Shown one piece after another: positions 8,607 to 17,699 of a DNA stretch of 49,452 nt (position 1 is its first letter; each line of letters opens with the position of its first letter). This stretch comes from JAJZOM01 sp046703545. GTDB taxonomy: Archaea > Thermoplasmatota > Thermoplasmata > Thermoplasmatales > Thermoplasmataceae. Location of the stretch: the NCBI GenBank assembly GCA_046703545.1, contig JBJKSX010000035.1, forward strand, positions 1 to 49,452. Reading direction: 5' to 3'. Position numbers and translations under genes: made by a program. A model generated the notes under the pieces. The model did not search any database and was not told the DNA's origin. It worked only from the letters and a program-made list of their open reading frames with translations.

Positions 8607-9971
8607 ATGCCGGCAAATGATGTGGTTAATGATGCGGGAGGCTCTTCCAAATCTGGTACCCGATACGGGAATGCCTGGTTCATCAGCTATCTTCTTGCAA
8701 ACACATCAAGCGGTCTCACCTCCCCCTTGATCCCCCTTTTCGTGGTTGTCTACCTTCATGCCAGTGTTGTGGATGTGGGGAATATATCATCCATAGCCTC
8801 CGCTGCATCCGTCCCCGCACTGATATTCTGGGGAAATCTTTCCGACAAGGTAGGGAAAAGGAAGATCTTCATTCTCATCGGTTTTTTCGGGGCGTTTCTC
8901 TCCCTTCTGCTTATCCTGATCACCAACTCGATTGGAATGTATGCTGTGACCCTGGTTGTCTACATGGCACTGGACATGGCAGCAACCCCTGTTGCAACTC
9001 TCCTGATACTGGAAAACACTGTGGAAAGAAAGTGGCCCAGCGTGATGGCCAATTTCAACCTGATTTCCTACATAGGGCTTGTCGCCGGCCTCGGAGTTGG
9101 AACCATTCTGCTGAACTTATACGGCAGCAGGAATACCCATTTCCTCCCCGAACTATATCTCATATCGGCGTTCATCTACCTTGGGGCTGCCATTAGCGCC
9201 ATGGCCCTTCTGCCGGAACCGAGGAGAAAGATCCCCAGGTACAGCAAGAGGCTTCTAAACTATCATTTTTTCCGCACTGTGGAAAGGGTCCGGTACTTCC
9301 CAAATCATGTAATTCACACAGTATCGTTCAGAAAGGTTGGCAAGAAACTGGCCCCCAGGACAAAGTTGTATATTTTCTACACGAGCCTTCTGATGTTTGG
9401 GTTCCAGCTGTTTTTCATCCCGTTCCCTGTGTTTTTCCTGAACCGTCTGGGAGGCACTGAATCCGAGGTTTTCATAATGTACCTCCTGAACAATGTGGCC
9501 TCTGCCGTGGCCTTCAAGCTCACCGGCCGATCCATTGCCACCATGGGTGTGAGCAAGACACTTTCCTTTTCGCTTTTCTCAAGGGTGGGCCTCATCGGGT
9601 TCACTTCCTTCCTGGCGTTTGCACTGGTAGGTTACAGCTACTCCATCCCACTTGCAATAATTTCATACACCCTCATGGGCCTCTTCTGGAGCTTCATCAG
9701 CATAAGCTGGACAACTTCCATCTCGAAGCTGGCAGTTCCTGAGAACAGGGGCAAAGCCGTGGGTTACTACAATTCATTCCTTGGCGTTGGGCAAATAGCA
9801 AGTGGTGTTGTTTCCGGACTGGTTGCGTTCACATTTGGCTATGGGATAGGATTCATACTGGCAGCGCTAGTGGTCCTCGTTGGAGGGATCCTTCTGGTCA
9901 GGTTCCAGTTCAAAATGAATGACATGATGGTTGTGGACGATTTCAGGAATATGAAAATGCCATCTTACTAG
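8607..9971 (+). CDS. MFS transporter
   Basis: Major facilitator, 454 residues with about 12 hydrophobic helices. The loop between helices 2 and 3 carries the family signature GNLSDKVGKRK, and the second half has the weaker counterpart around TGRSIATMGVSK. A long basic central loop (about residues 205-260) joins the halves. Residues 1-19 are a polar cytoplasmic start. Drug or metabolite efflux is the common role of this subgroup, but the substrate cannot be told. Its stop overlaps the stop of the convergent sepF gene by 4 bases. Confidence 0.88.
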   Translation: MPANDVVNDAGGSSKSGTRYGNAWFISYLLANTSSGLTSPLIPLFVVVYLHASVVDVGNISSIASAASVPALIFWGNLSDKVGKRKIFILIGFFGAFLSLLLILITNSIGMYAVTLVVYMALDMAATPVATLLILENTVERKWPSVMANFNLISYIGLVAGLGVGTILLNLYGSRNTHFLPELYLISAFIYLGAAISAMALLPEPRRKIPRYSKRLLNYHFFRTVERVRYFPNHVIHTVSFRKVGKKLAPRTKLYIFYTSLLMFGFQLFFIPFPVFFLNRLGGTESEVFIMYLLNNVASAVAFKLTGRSIATMGVSKTLSFSLFSRVGLIGFTSFLAFALVGYSYSIPLAIISYTLMGLFWSFISISWTTSISKLAVPENRGKAVGYYNSFLGVGQIASGVVSGLVAFTFGYGIGFILAALVVLVGGILLVRFQFKMNDMMVVDDFRNMKMPSY

Positions 9972-10336
9972 AGGCTGCGTATCCTGTTCCTGTCTATGGC
10001 AATTCCTGCGGGCGTGACCAAAAGGAAATTCTTGCTTATGCCGGCAACATCACCGTTCATGTCCTTTACTAGCCTCTTGATCTCTTCCGTAATGCGCTTC
10101 ATCAGGTAGTCTTCGGACGATACGGGGGAACAGTCAATTACCATTATGTCACCCTCGTAGATGAATTGCCCAATCTTCCTGATGTCCTCCAGTTTCCTGA
10201 CCTCTGCAACCCTGACGACGGAACGTATCTCCTCTGTGCTGTCCTGAAACTTAAAATCATTAAGGTCGATGAATTTCCTCTTGCCTTCACTGTCGACGGG
10301 TTCCCCCTTCTGTGACTTGCGCCTCAGGATTGCCAT
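9968..10336 (-). CDS. sepF: SepF-like cell division protein
   Basis: Archaeal SepF, the membrane anchor of FtsZ at the division ring. The C-terminal domain is clear: EGDIMVIDCSPVSSEDY, then a long helix (MKRITEEIKRLVKDMNG) and the closing DVAGISKNFLLVTPAGIAI. The short N-terminus MAILRRKS is basic rather than the longer amphipathic membrane-targeting helix of bacterial SepF, with a polar linker before the domain. A TATA-like AAAAATTTTAG lies about 28 nt before ATG 10336 on the minus strand. No ftsZ in the window. Confidence 0.87.
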   Translation of the reverse strand: MAILRRKSQKGEPVDSEGKRKFIDLNDFKFQDSTEEIRSVVRVAEVRKLEDIRKIGQFIYEGDIMVIDCSPVSSEDYLMKRITEEIKRLVKDMNGDVAGISKNFLLVTPAGIAIDRNRIRSL

Positions 10337-10395
10337 TGGATTGTAAACAACATAATTGAACTAAAATTTTTGCACAAATTTCACAGTGGCTCTGC

Positions 10396-10424
10396 CCTGA
10401 GTTGCATGGGGCTACCCCCTCAGG
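10396..10424 (-). terminator. stem-loop at the end of the glycosyltransferase gene
   Basis: Outer arms CCTGAG (10396-10401) and CTCAGG (10419-10424) with an inner GGGG-CTA-CCCC pair. It spans the glycosyltransferase stop codon and lies between that gene and sepF, so it could limit read-through. No long T tract follows directly, so the call is tentative. Confidence 0.3.
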
Positions 10425-11085
10425 AGCTGTTTACCCTCTTTATGAAGATATAGAAAAGGTTTGAGAAGCCATCCTTCCAGGTGTTGAGCTTTGGCTTGGT
10501 GATCCTCACTCCGTACTTTATGGGGATTTCTATGAATTTTCCGAGCTTTATGGCTTCTATCTTGATGTCCTGCGAGAAGGACATTCCGTCGCTCAGTCCG
10601 CTCATTTCCCTGTATAGGGGGGCCCTGAACACCCACATCCCACTCTGGGAGTCCTTCAGGCTGACCTTGAAGAACAGGCCCACAGTCTTCGTGAGTATGC
10701 TGTTGCCAACAAAGTGGAGTGTTGTGTAATTCTTGGCGGTTCTCAGCGTGATCCTGTCACAGGAGATGAAGTCGACATCATTCATTTCAAGAAGCTGAAT
10801 CAATGGGGGAACAACGTCTGTGGGATATGTGCCATCACCGTCAAGGCATACCGCTATTTCCCCCGACATTTTCTCCAGTCCTGTCTTGTAAGCAAGCCCA
10901 TACCCCCTCTTGGGCTGGTTTATCACCATGGCGCCCTTCTCTTCTGCTATTTCCCTTGTTTTGTCAGTTGAATTTGTGTCCACCACTATGACTTCCACAT
11001 CGTGCTCCATCTGCTTGAGCCCGTCGATCACCATCCCAATGGTGTGTTCCTCGTTGATGGTCGGAATTACTATGCTTACCTTCAC
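10420..11085 (-). CDS. family 2 glycosyltransferase (dolichyl-phosphate mannosyltransferase-like)
   Basis: GT-A fold transferase of 221 residues that should move a sugar from a nucleotide donor to a polyprenyl phosphate, at the inner face of the membrane. The N-terminal strand VSIVIPTINEEHTI, VIVVDTNSTDKT and the metal-binding CLDGDGTYPTD are all present. It lacks the C-terminal transmembrane helices of some DPM1/GtrB members. The start is GTG at 11085. Upstream region 11093-11226 separates it from rad50 and holds A/T-rich promoter-like sequence (GGATTATATTGCG on the minus strand). Likely in protein or lipid glycosylation. Confidence 0.88.
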   Translation of the reverse strand: MKVSIVIPTINEEHTIGMVIDGLKQMEHDVEVIVVDTNSTDKTREIAEEKGAMVINQPKRGYGLAYKTGLEKMSGEIAVCLDGDGTYPTDVVPPLIQLLEMNDVDFISCDRITLRTAKNYTTLHFVGNSILTKTVGLFFKVSLKDSQSGMWVFRAPLYREMSGLSDGMSFSQDIKIEAIKLGKFIEIPIKYGVRITKPKLNTWKDGFSNLFYIFIKRVNSS

Positions 11086-11226
11086 CTGTTAACAGTCCCC
11101 GCTTGCAGTTCAGGATAACCTGACTCTTTCACTAGCAAATTCGCAATATAATCCTTTGTCTTAATTTAATCGGTTTATGTAATAAAGTAATTTATAAAAT
11201 GAATGGTGAAAATGTTGCGGGAGGCA

Positions 11227-13923
11227 TCATCCCTGCAAAACTTGGGAAACTCCACCCTTCTTCGAAATCTCAAACACATTGTCGGCAACGGAACCCAGTT
11301 CCTTGTGGTGTGTGACAATGACCATCTGCGGGACAGGCGTCTCATCTCCCCTGAATGTGTACTGGATGATGTCTTTCAGGTTGTTTCTCCTGTCCTCGTC
11401 CAGGTAGGTGGTAGGCTCATCCATCACAATTGTCTTGATGCTCTCCAGAACGTAGGTTGCAAGGGAAAGCCTCAGTGCGATTGCAAGGGCAACCTTCTCT
11501 CCGCCGCTCAGCATGTCTATGCTTTCCACATTTCCATTCTGGGAAACCACTATTGACATGTCCTCGTTGATGTTAACGTCGTCAAAATCTAGATTGAATG
11601 AGGAAGAGTACTCTCGGACCCTGTTTGTGATATAAACTGCGGAATCCCTTCTGATGGCCTTCTGTATGCCTTCCCTGTCGAAACATGACTTCAGCTTGTT
11701 GATGGTTCCAATGCCTTTTCTGATATTCTCCATTGTCCGCAGATCGCCCTTCAGCTTTTCCAGGCTTCCATTGAGCTGGTCCAGGTTCCTCTCCTCAGAA
11801 TCCAGTCTTGTTTTCAGGGAGGATTCACGGCCAATAATATCCTGAAGCCCGCGGTTTGCCCCCTCATATTTTTCAGATATGTCCCTGTAACGGCTTTCCA
11901 GCTGGCTGTAGCCGGTAAGCCTTTTCTCCAGGGCATCAATTTCATTCCTGAGCTCCTCTGCCTTGTCGCTGTCCGAGGTCTGGGCTGCCTTCAGGGAGAG
12001 AAGTTCATCCTTGACCCTGGCCATGCCTTTGTCCCTATCCTTCATTTCCCTGATTCTTTCACGGACTGCGGGATCTGGCCTGAAGCCTATTCTTGCCTCA
12101 AGCTCTGACATCCTGTTTTCATCACCCCTGATCTCTTCACCTGTATGAACCAGCCTTCCTCTCAGTTCCTCCAGGTTTGATGAGGACAGGGTCATCTCCA
12201 TGGATCTGTACTGGTTGTAGGTGTCCCGGAGTCCTATCATGTTTCCTTCGGTCCGGGTGAATTCCTCATTGAATTCAACAAGCGCATCATGATCCTTCTT
12301 GAGTTCAGTGAGTGAACTTTCAAGCGTTGCTTTTTCCTTCTCAAGTTCGCCGGTGTACTGGAGATCCACAAGAGCCTTGTCAACGTCTTCTGCGCTCAGT
12401 GCACTGATCCTCTCAACAATTCCTGACATCTTGCCGTCAAGTTTTCCCTTTGCCGCGGCAAGGTCACTCAGGGACTTCCTGATGGAATCCTCTTTTGAGG
12501 CATATTCCTGGTCAATGCTCTTCCTGTGTTCCTCGGAGAGGTCCTGAAGGCACAGAGGGCACCGGTCTGAAGAGGGCAGCCTGGATCTCTTTTCCGTGAC
12601 TTCCTTCAGTTCAGTGTTGTATCTGCCAGCCTGTGCCCTGATTTCCTGTATCTTTTCATTGACCTGGGACCTGTCTGACTCAAAATCTGACTTGAGCTTC
12701 AGCACTGAGTCCCTGGTGAACTCAGAAAGCCCGAACATCTCCTTCAGCCTTGATTTCACAGACTCAAGGTTCAATTTCTTTCTTTCAGCCTCCTGCCTTA
12801 TTTCCCCTATCCTCTTCTCAGCCGCGCTGAATTTTGCCCCATTTTGCTCGATCTGCGACCTCTTCTGACGAAGTTCCTGCAGCCTGCTGTCCAGGTCGGA
12901 ATATGCCCTGTAGCCCTCTTCCAGCCTCTTTATGTCCTGAGCCATTTTCTCAAGCCTGCCAACTCTCTCCTCCAGGTCCTTGAGAATTGCCATCTTGGTG
13001 GAAAGAGGCTCTGAAACGGAAAAATATTCCAGGACCTCCTCTGACTTATCCATGAGTTCCTGGTCAATGCCCTGGGATAGGCCTTCGAGCTTCCTTTCAA
13101 GATTGCCGATCTCTCTTGACCTCTGCCCTGCCCTTTCCTGAACCTGGGTCAGGCTCTGCTTCCTGTTTTCCATGATGCTGGCTGCGGATTTCAGGTCCGA
13201 AATGGAGGATTGAAGCTCAGATCTCTCCTTCTCCAAGCCTGAAAGCTTTTCAGAGATGCCTTTTCTTTCTTCAGAGACTTCAGAGATTCCCTTCTTGACC
13301 TCCTCAATAAGCTCCTTCCTTTCCCTGATGGAGTTTTCAGTCTCCTCCATGTCATCAGCGAGGTTCGAGAATGACTGCAGCCTGGCGTCAGTGTCCCTTG
13401 AAAGTTTTCCGAGGTCTTCCGCGTATTTTCCAAGGAGGTCCAGCCCCAGTATCCTGCTGAAAGTCCTTTCCCTCTCGGATGCTGTCTTGGAAATGAGGGT
13501 GTCGATTTCTCCCTGCTCCACAAAGACCGAATTCATGAAGGCTTCCCTGTCAATTCCAAGTATTCCGCCTACAGTAGCATCTACACTCTTGACTGTGGTG
13601 GATAGTACAGATCTGTTCTTCGTGAGAGTGGCATCCCTCTTGTTGATTCCTGACTTCCCCAGGCCCATTATGCGGGATATCCTGTACTGGTCCGGGCCTA
13701 TCTCAAAATCCATGCCCACTTCCATGTCGGTGGCGCCTCTCCGGATGAGATCTGCTATCTGTCCCCCTCTCTTCTCGCCAAACAGAGCAAATTTCACTGC
13801 ATCTATCAGGCTGCTCTTCCCTGCGCCGTTGTGGCCGTAAATCACAGTCACTCCCCTGTCGAAGTTCACAAGGGAGTGGTCGTGGGAAAGGAAATTCTTC
13901 AGCTCAAGCTGCTTTATTATCAT
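11227..13923 (-). CDS. rad50: DNA double-strand break repair ATPase Rad50
   Basis: SMC-like ATPase that works with Mre11 in end resection. Start chosen at ATG 13923 (898 residues), which forms an ATGA overlap with the mre11 stop. Walker A GHNGAGKSS at 30-38; Q-loop region around NSVFVEQGEID; two long coiled-coil halves; the zinc hook CPLC at residues 455-458, in the centre; then the signature LSGGEKVALA and Walker B IVMDEPTTYLDED near the C-terminus. All parts for ATP binding and hook dimerisation are intact. Last gene of the nurA-herA-mre11-rad50 operon. Confidence 0.97.
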   Translation of the reverse strand: MIIKQLELKNFLSHDHSLVNFDRGVTVIYGHNGAGKSSLIDAVKFALFGEKRGGQIADLIRRGATDMEVGMDFEIGPDQYRISRIMGLGKSGINKRDATLTKNRSVLSTTVKSVDATVGGILGIDREAFMNSVFVEQGEIDTLISKTASERERTFSRILGLDLLGKYAEDLGKLSRDTDARLQSFSNLADDMEETENSIRERKELIEEVKKGISEVSEERKGISEKLSGLEKERSELQSSISDLKSAASIMENRKQSLTQVQERAGQRSREIGNLERKLEGLSQGIDQELMDKSEEVLEYFSVSEPLSTKMAILKDLEERVGRLEKMAQDIKRLEEGYRAYSDLDSRLQELRQKRSQIEQNGAKFSAAEKRIGEIRQEAERKKLNLESVKSRLKEMFGLSEFTRDSVLKLKSDFESDRSQVNEKIQEIRAQAGRYNTELKEVTEKRSRLPSSDRCPLCLQDLSEEHRKSIDQEYASKEDSIRKSLSDLAAAKGKLDGKMSGIVERISALSAEDVDKALVDLQYTGELEKEKATLESSLTELKKDHDALVEFNEEFTRTEGNMIGLRDTYNQYRSMEMTLSSSNLEELRGRLVHTGEEIRGDENRMSELEARIGFRPDPAVRERIREMKDRDKGMARVKDELLSLKAAQTSDSDKAEELRNEIDALEKRLTGYSQLESRYRDISEKYEGANRGLQDIIGRESSLKTRLDSEERNLDQLNGSLEKLKGDLRTMENIRKGIGTINKLKSCFDREGIQKAIRRDSAVYITNRVREYSSSFNLDFDDVNINEDMSIVVSQNGNVESIDMLSGGEKVALAIALRLSLATYVLESIKTIVMDEPTTYLDEDRRNNLKDIIQYTFRGDETPVPQMVIVTHHKELGSVADNVFEISKKGGVSQVLQG

Positions 13924-15056
13924 CTTGGCCCACCTACGCCAAGCTTTTCCACAAGCCATTCCAGCGCCTCTTCCCTGTCCTGCCTGGCATGCCTGTAGAA
14001 TTCATCGGCAATCGCAGCTGTTTCAGGGTCGTCCTTGAAGTATGCCTTTATGTAATCCGAGGCCGTGTCCATACCGGGCCTAGATTCAACCTCAACAGTT
14101 TCTGTCTTGAACTCCGGCTGCCTGAACATGACTTCCGGAATCCTTGAAATCTCCTTTTTCACTGTTTCCTTGTCAGCTTCACCATTGATCCTCAGCGTGA
14201 ACAGTGGCTTCTTGGTGCCGAACCTGGGGGAATATTTCTCTATGGCTGCCCTGATGTCCTGCAGGTAATTCCCATAGTCAGATTCAATGAGGAGCTGAAA
14301 CCTCACTGATGTAATTGGGATCCTCCTGACCTCCGGAATGCCATTTTCAAGTGTCACAAGGTTGACAGACTTGCCCTGCTTCAGAAAGGCATTGATTTCC
14401 CTGGTGCTCTTCATCTCAGTGGACCCTGCGTACGAAAATAGAGGCATCTTGTCACTCCTGACAGCCCCATCATGAACATGTCCCATGGCAAGGTAGGAGT
14501 AGCTCTTCGGAAGTTCCTCATACTTGGCCTCACACGCGTCCTCAATGAGGAATCCCGTGATTGCCTGATGTGAGATCAGTATTGAGTTGCCATATCCTGT
14601 TGTGAGTGTGTCCGCTTTCTGGTACTCTTCCCTGAGCTGCTCAACGTGTGATCCCTTGAGGTTGGAGATGCCAGCGATGAGAACCTGCTCGCCTTCCCTG
14701 GTGAATACCTCGGTTTCCACCCCATCCTGGCCCATAAGCTTTATTCCCAGAAAATCGAATATCTTGGCAGCAGGATAGTCTGTTCTCTTGGGCCTGTCAT
14801 GATCGCCCATTATGAGGTACATTGGAATGCCAGCATCCCTCATCTTGAGGGCAGTTTCCTTGAATTCCGTCAGTGCACGGTTGCTGGGGCTCCAGGTGTC
14901 AAAAAGGTCACCGGAATGCACTATGAAATCAGCCTTTTCCCTTATGGCGATGTCGATTCCCTCACGGAATGCATCGTAGAAGTCCTGCTCCCTGTCGTCC
15001 CGCATATACTGCCTGCTTCCCAAATGGGTATCCGAGATGTGCAGGAATTTTACCAT
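13920..15056 (-). CDS. mre11: Mre11 nuclease
   Basis: Mn-dependent 3'-5' exonuclease and endonuclease of the Mre11-Rad50 complex, 378 residues from ATG 15056 (a start at 15068 would add four residues and overlap herA). Phosphoesterase motifs in order: FLHISDTHLG, HSGDLFDTW, LIMGDHDRP, ISHQAI and MGHVHDG. The third motif has Asp where GNHD/E is normal in this family; the change would replace a metal-ligand Asn. The C-terminal region (about 290-378) should be the capping and Rad50-binding part. Co-transcribed with rad50 by a 4-base overlap. Confidence 0.95.
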   Translation of the reverse strand: MVKFLHISDTHLGSRQYMRDDREQDFYDAFREGIDIAIREKADFIVHSGDLFDTWSPSNRALTEFKETALKMRDAGIPMYLIMGDHDRPKRTDYPAAKIFDFLGIKLMGQDGVETEVFTREGEQVLIAGISNLKGSHVEQLREEYQKADTLTTGYGNSILISHQAITGFLIEDACEAKYEELPKSYSYLAMGHVHDGAVRSDKMPLFSYAGSTEMKSTREINAFLKQGKSVNLVTLENGIPEVRRIPITSVRFQLLIESDYGNYLQDIRAAIEKYSPRFGTKKPLFTLRINGEADKETVKKEISRIPEVMFRQPEFKTETVEVESRPGMDTASDYIKAYFKDDPETAAIADEFYRHARQDREEALEWLVEKLGVGGPR

Positions 15057-15057
15057 T

Positions 15058-16593
15058 TCAATCACCAAGTATCCTGGATATTCTCTTCAGGTCCCCTGAA
15101 GCGCTGTTCTTTTCCTCCCTGAGCTTCTTGGCTTCCTTGAGGAGGGAAACTACATCTATGTCGCCGCCACCCTCCTGGCTTTCCCTGCCCCTGATCTTGA
15201 CGTTGACCGGGACCTTGACGAACTGCCCGACAAGTATGGCCTCTCCCACGTTCAGGGACGGCAGGTCATCTATGACTGCCTGGCTTATGCTCTCGCCGCT
15301 CTCCAGGACTGCCTTCTGGTCCAGTGGGTTGGTGATCCTAAGGATGATCTCCGAATTGCACTGGCTCAGCACATCCTGGTCTATCTTTCCCGGCCTCTGG
15401 GTTATGACTACAAGGAAGATGCCGAACTTCCTGCCTTCTGAAGCCACCTTCTTGATCATCTGGGAAATCTGGGTGCTGGACGCAGGGGGGACAAAATTGT
15501 GCGCTTCCTCAATGAATATGAAAACGGGGAACCTGTACTGTGAACTGATCTTTGACTCGTAAATCTCGTTTATAACCCTGTATGAAAAGTAATTTGCAAG
15601 GAACTGGTCCATGCCTGACAGGTCAAGTATGGACATTATGCCTGGCTGGGCATAGTCCGCGAGCCCGGTTGTCCTCTCGCCGAATATGGACTTCACCTTG
15701 CTGAGCAGCCTGAGCCTCCCTGCTATCTTGTGATAATCTTCTGGAGGGTCGAGAGATTCCGCTGACCTGATGAAATCCTCAAAGTCCTTCTTCCCATGCA
15801 TCCCCTTGACGGACATCTCCACCGATTTCCTCAGATTGGTCCAGGATTCCTTTATTCCCATGATCTCAGAGATGTCGTCCGACTCCAGGTCGCCAAACCT
15901 CAGGGAAAACTCGTTCACAATTCCCTGCTGGAATGAGTCATATCTTCCAGTGCTGAGGGCAGTCCTGAACACCTTGATGGTGCTGCTGTAGAAATTGCTC
16001 TTTTCGGATTTCCTCATGAGCACGTAATCAGCGTGGGGATCAAGCACAATTATGGAGGCCCCTTTCTTCAGGAGTTCCTCCATTAAGACACCGGCTGTGT
16101 GGCTCTTTCCTGCCCCTGTTTGCGCCACGATGGCCACATGCCTGCGCAATCCGCTGACGCTGAGTGAAACCTTCACATCAGGCCTGTCTGCAAGCGAGCC
16201 GATATCAAGGGATTCGTCATCGTTGAAGCGGAATATGTTTTCCAGCATATCAGCAGGGGCCCTCTGGACTCTGGTTCCCGGCCTGATGAGGTTCCTTGAG
16301 AGCTCAAGGTCGCTCCCGTTGACGTTCCCCAGGGCTCTTGCGACGCATATGTTCACTGAATAATTCAGATCGCTTTCCACATACCTGTTCACGCTCTCAT
16401 AATCCATGCTGTCGTTGAGGAGCTCGCTCTTTGATATGATGCGCTCCACCCTTCCCAGGACCCTGTGGCCATCAATGTCCATGTAGACATACTCCCACTT
16501 CTTCAGCCTGGTGTTGTCCGAAAGCACGAACCTGAAAATGTCCGAGGTGTTGTCTCCCACCACATAACCGAGATCAGATTCTGAGTCTTGCAC
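15058..16593 (-). CDS. herA: HerA DNA translocase
   Basis: Hexameric FtsK-like bipolar helicase/translocase that drives resection together with NurA. An N-terminal HAS-barrel (DLGYVVGDNTSDIFRF onward) precedes the RecA-like core with Walker A AQTGAGKSHTAG, Walker B VFIFIEEAHNFVPP and the sensor/arginine region ITQRPGKIDQDVLSQC. I take GTG 16593 as start because AGAGGTGA, a strong Shine-Dalgarno, lies about six bases before it and the barrel begins at once; ATG 16614 would add seven residues. Either start lies inside the end of nurA. 511 residues, normal for the family. Confidence 0.95.
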   Translation of the reverse strand: MQDSESDLGYVVGDNTSDIFRFVLSDNTRLKKWEYVYMDIDGHRVLGRVERIISKSELLNDSMDYESVNRYVESDLNYSVNICVARALGNVNGSDLELSRNLIRPGTRVQRAPADMLENIFRFNDDESLDIGSLADRPDVKVSLSVSGLRRHVAIVAQTGAGKSHTAGVLMEELLKKGASIIVLDPHADYVLMRKSEKSNFYSSTIKVFRTALSTGRYDSFQQGIVNEFSLRFGDLESDDISEIMGIKESWTNLRKSVEMSVKGMHGKKDFEDFIRSAESLDPPEDYHKIAGRLRLLSKVKSIFGERTTGLADYAQPGIMSILDLSGMDQFLANYFSYRVINEIYESKISSQYRFPVFIFIEEAHNFVPPASSTQISQMIKKVASEGRKFGIFLVVITQRPGKIDQDVLSQCNSEIILRITNPLDQKAVLESGESISQAVIDDLPSLNVGEAILVGQFVKVPVNVKIRGRESQEGGGDIDVVSLLKEAKKLREEKNSASGDLKRISRILGD

Positions 16594-17632
16594 GCCTTTC
16601 ACCTCTCGTTTCATAGAAATTAATCCCTATCTCCTTCTCAAAAGCCTTCATGTAGATATTCTCCACCTCCTTGCTGTGGAACTTGACCAGCCTGTCGACG
16701 TCGGCAAGCCATATATTGTAAGTCTTGAGGTCGCCATACCCCCAGTACATGAGGTTCAGTATGTCTTCCCTGAACGACCCCCGTTCGATTGTGCCAGGCA
16801 CAGGGTCCTTCATGGACATGAACACATCAACCTTCAAAGGCAGGTCATTCAATCTTGGTACAATGTGTGAAGTCAGCAGAGGAAACATCTCTTCACCATT
16901 GGCCCACATCTTCTTTACCGGTTGAAGCAGCGGTGCCGTGTAACCCTCAGATGTGGCGAGTGATTTTACCAGGAAGTGGTCATTGGAAAGTATCTTCTCC
17001 TCATCGTCGATCAATTTTGCATCAGCCTTTTCCCTCTTGAGGAGCGTTATGAGATACCGCCTGAAAACAGATGTTTCGGAGCTCTTTGCCATGAAGATGA
17101 CAGGTACCCCCTTTTCGGAAGACATCTCAAGCATCCTGCCCAGAACTGAAAGGTATTCCCTGTTGAAGTCGTTGAATCCCTCCACCTCAAGGTGCTTGAA
17201 TTTCCTGAATAGCCTTCCCCCAAGTGAGCCATCGACAAGTATGTAGTCAGGGTCCTCTTCCTTGAGCATCTCAATGATGCTCAGGTGTTCACTGTGCTCC
17301 ATGAGCATTATCGTGAACCGCTGTAGATCATCCCTGGAAACGGAAATGACCCGCGGTATGAAGCTTGTATAGATCCGCCTGCCAATTACTGTGTATGCCC
17401 TGATCAGTATGAGCTTCTTCCCGTTGTAGAGTTCCCTTATGAACTCAGTGCTGTCGGTAGACGAAACCTTTGCCCTTACAGGTGTGGATTCAGGTTTAGG
17501 GAGATAGTTCTCCGTGAAAACCCTGTCATAGAGTTTTCTCCTCCATGAATCCCTTGACATCTCCAGGTCATTCTTGATCTTCTCCCGGTTTTCCCTTAGA
17601 AAATCAACAAAGAGTCCGAAGGTGTCTTTCAT
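16574..17632 (-). CDS. nurA: NurA 5'-3' nuclease
   Basis: Mn-dependent nuclease that pairs with HerA to make 3' overhangs at breaks. 352 residues. The two catalytic acidic motifs of the RNase H-like fold are recognisable: D60 in VSSTDSTEF and D134 in YILVDGSLGG. A C-terminal histidine/asparagine region (SHIVPRLNDLPLKVDVF) also fits the family. It is the first gene of the four-gene repair operon and overlaps herA. A TATA-like box lies 24-31 nt before ATG 17632. Confidence 0.93.
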   Translation of the reverse strand: MKDTFGLFVDFLRENREKIKNDLEMSRDSWRRKLYDRVFTENYLPKPESTPVRAKVSSTDSTEFIRELYNGKKLILIRAYTVIGRRIYTSFIPRVISVSRDDLQRFTIMLMEHSEHLSIIEMLKEEDPDYILVDGSLGGRLFRKFKHLEVEGFNDFNREYLSVLGRMLEMSSEKGVPVIFMAKSSETSVFRRYLITLLKREKADAKLIDDEEKILSNDHFLVKSLATSEGYTAPLLQPVKKMWANGEEMFPLLTSHIVPRLNDLPLKVDVFMSMKDPVPGTIERGSFREDILNLMYWGYGDLKTYNIWLADVDRLVKFHSKEVENIYMKAFEKEIGINFYETRGERRARLRI

Positions 17633-17655
17633 ACTTTAGGAAAAGAACGGGCATC

Positions 17656-17663
17656 TTATTAAA
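17656..17663 (-). promoter_or_regulatory. TATA-like box of the nurA-herA-mre11-rad50 operon
   Basis: TTTAATAA on the minus strand, 24-31 nt before the nurA ATG at 17632. No other convincing promoter is seen further into the operon, where genes overlap, so the four genes are probably one transcript. Confidence 0.5.
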
Positions 17664-17699
17664 CCATTTATGTCCGGCCTGCAAATGAGAAAACAGAGT

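Noticed and set aside
11227..13959. Long antisense reading frames within rad50
   Set aside because: They are Ser/Leu-rich mirror frames of the coiled coil, a common artefact of charged coiled-coil coding sequence, with no promoter or motif.
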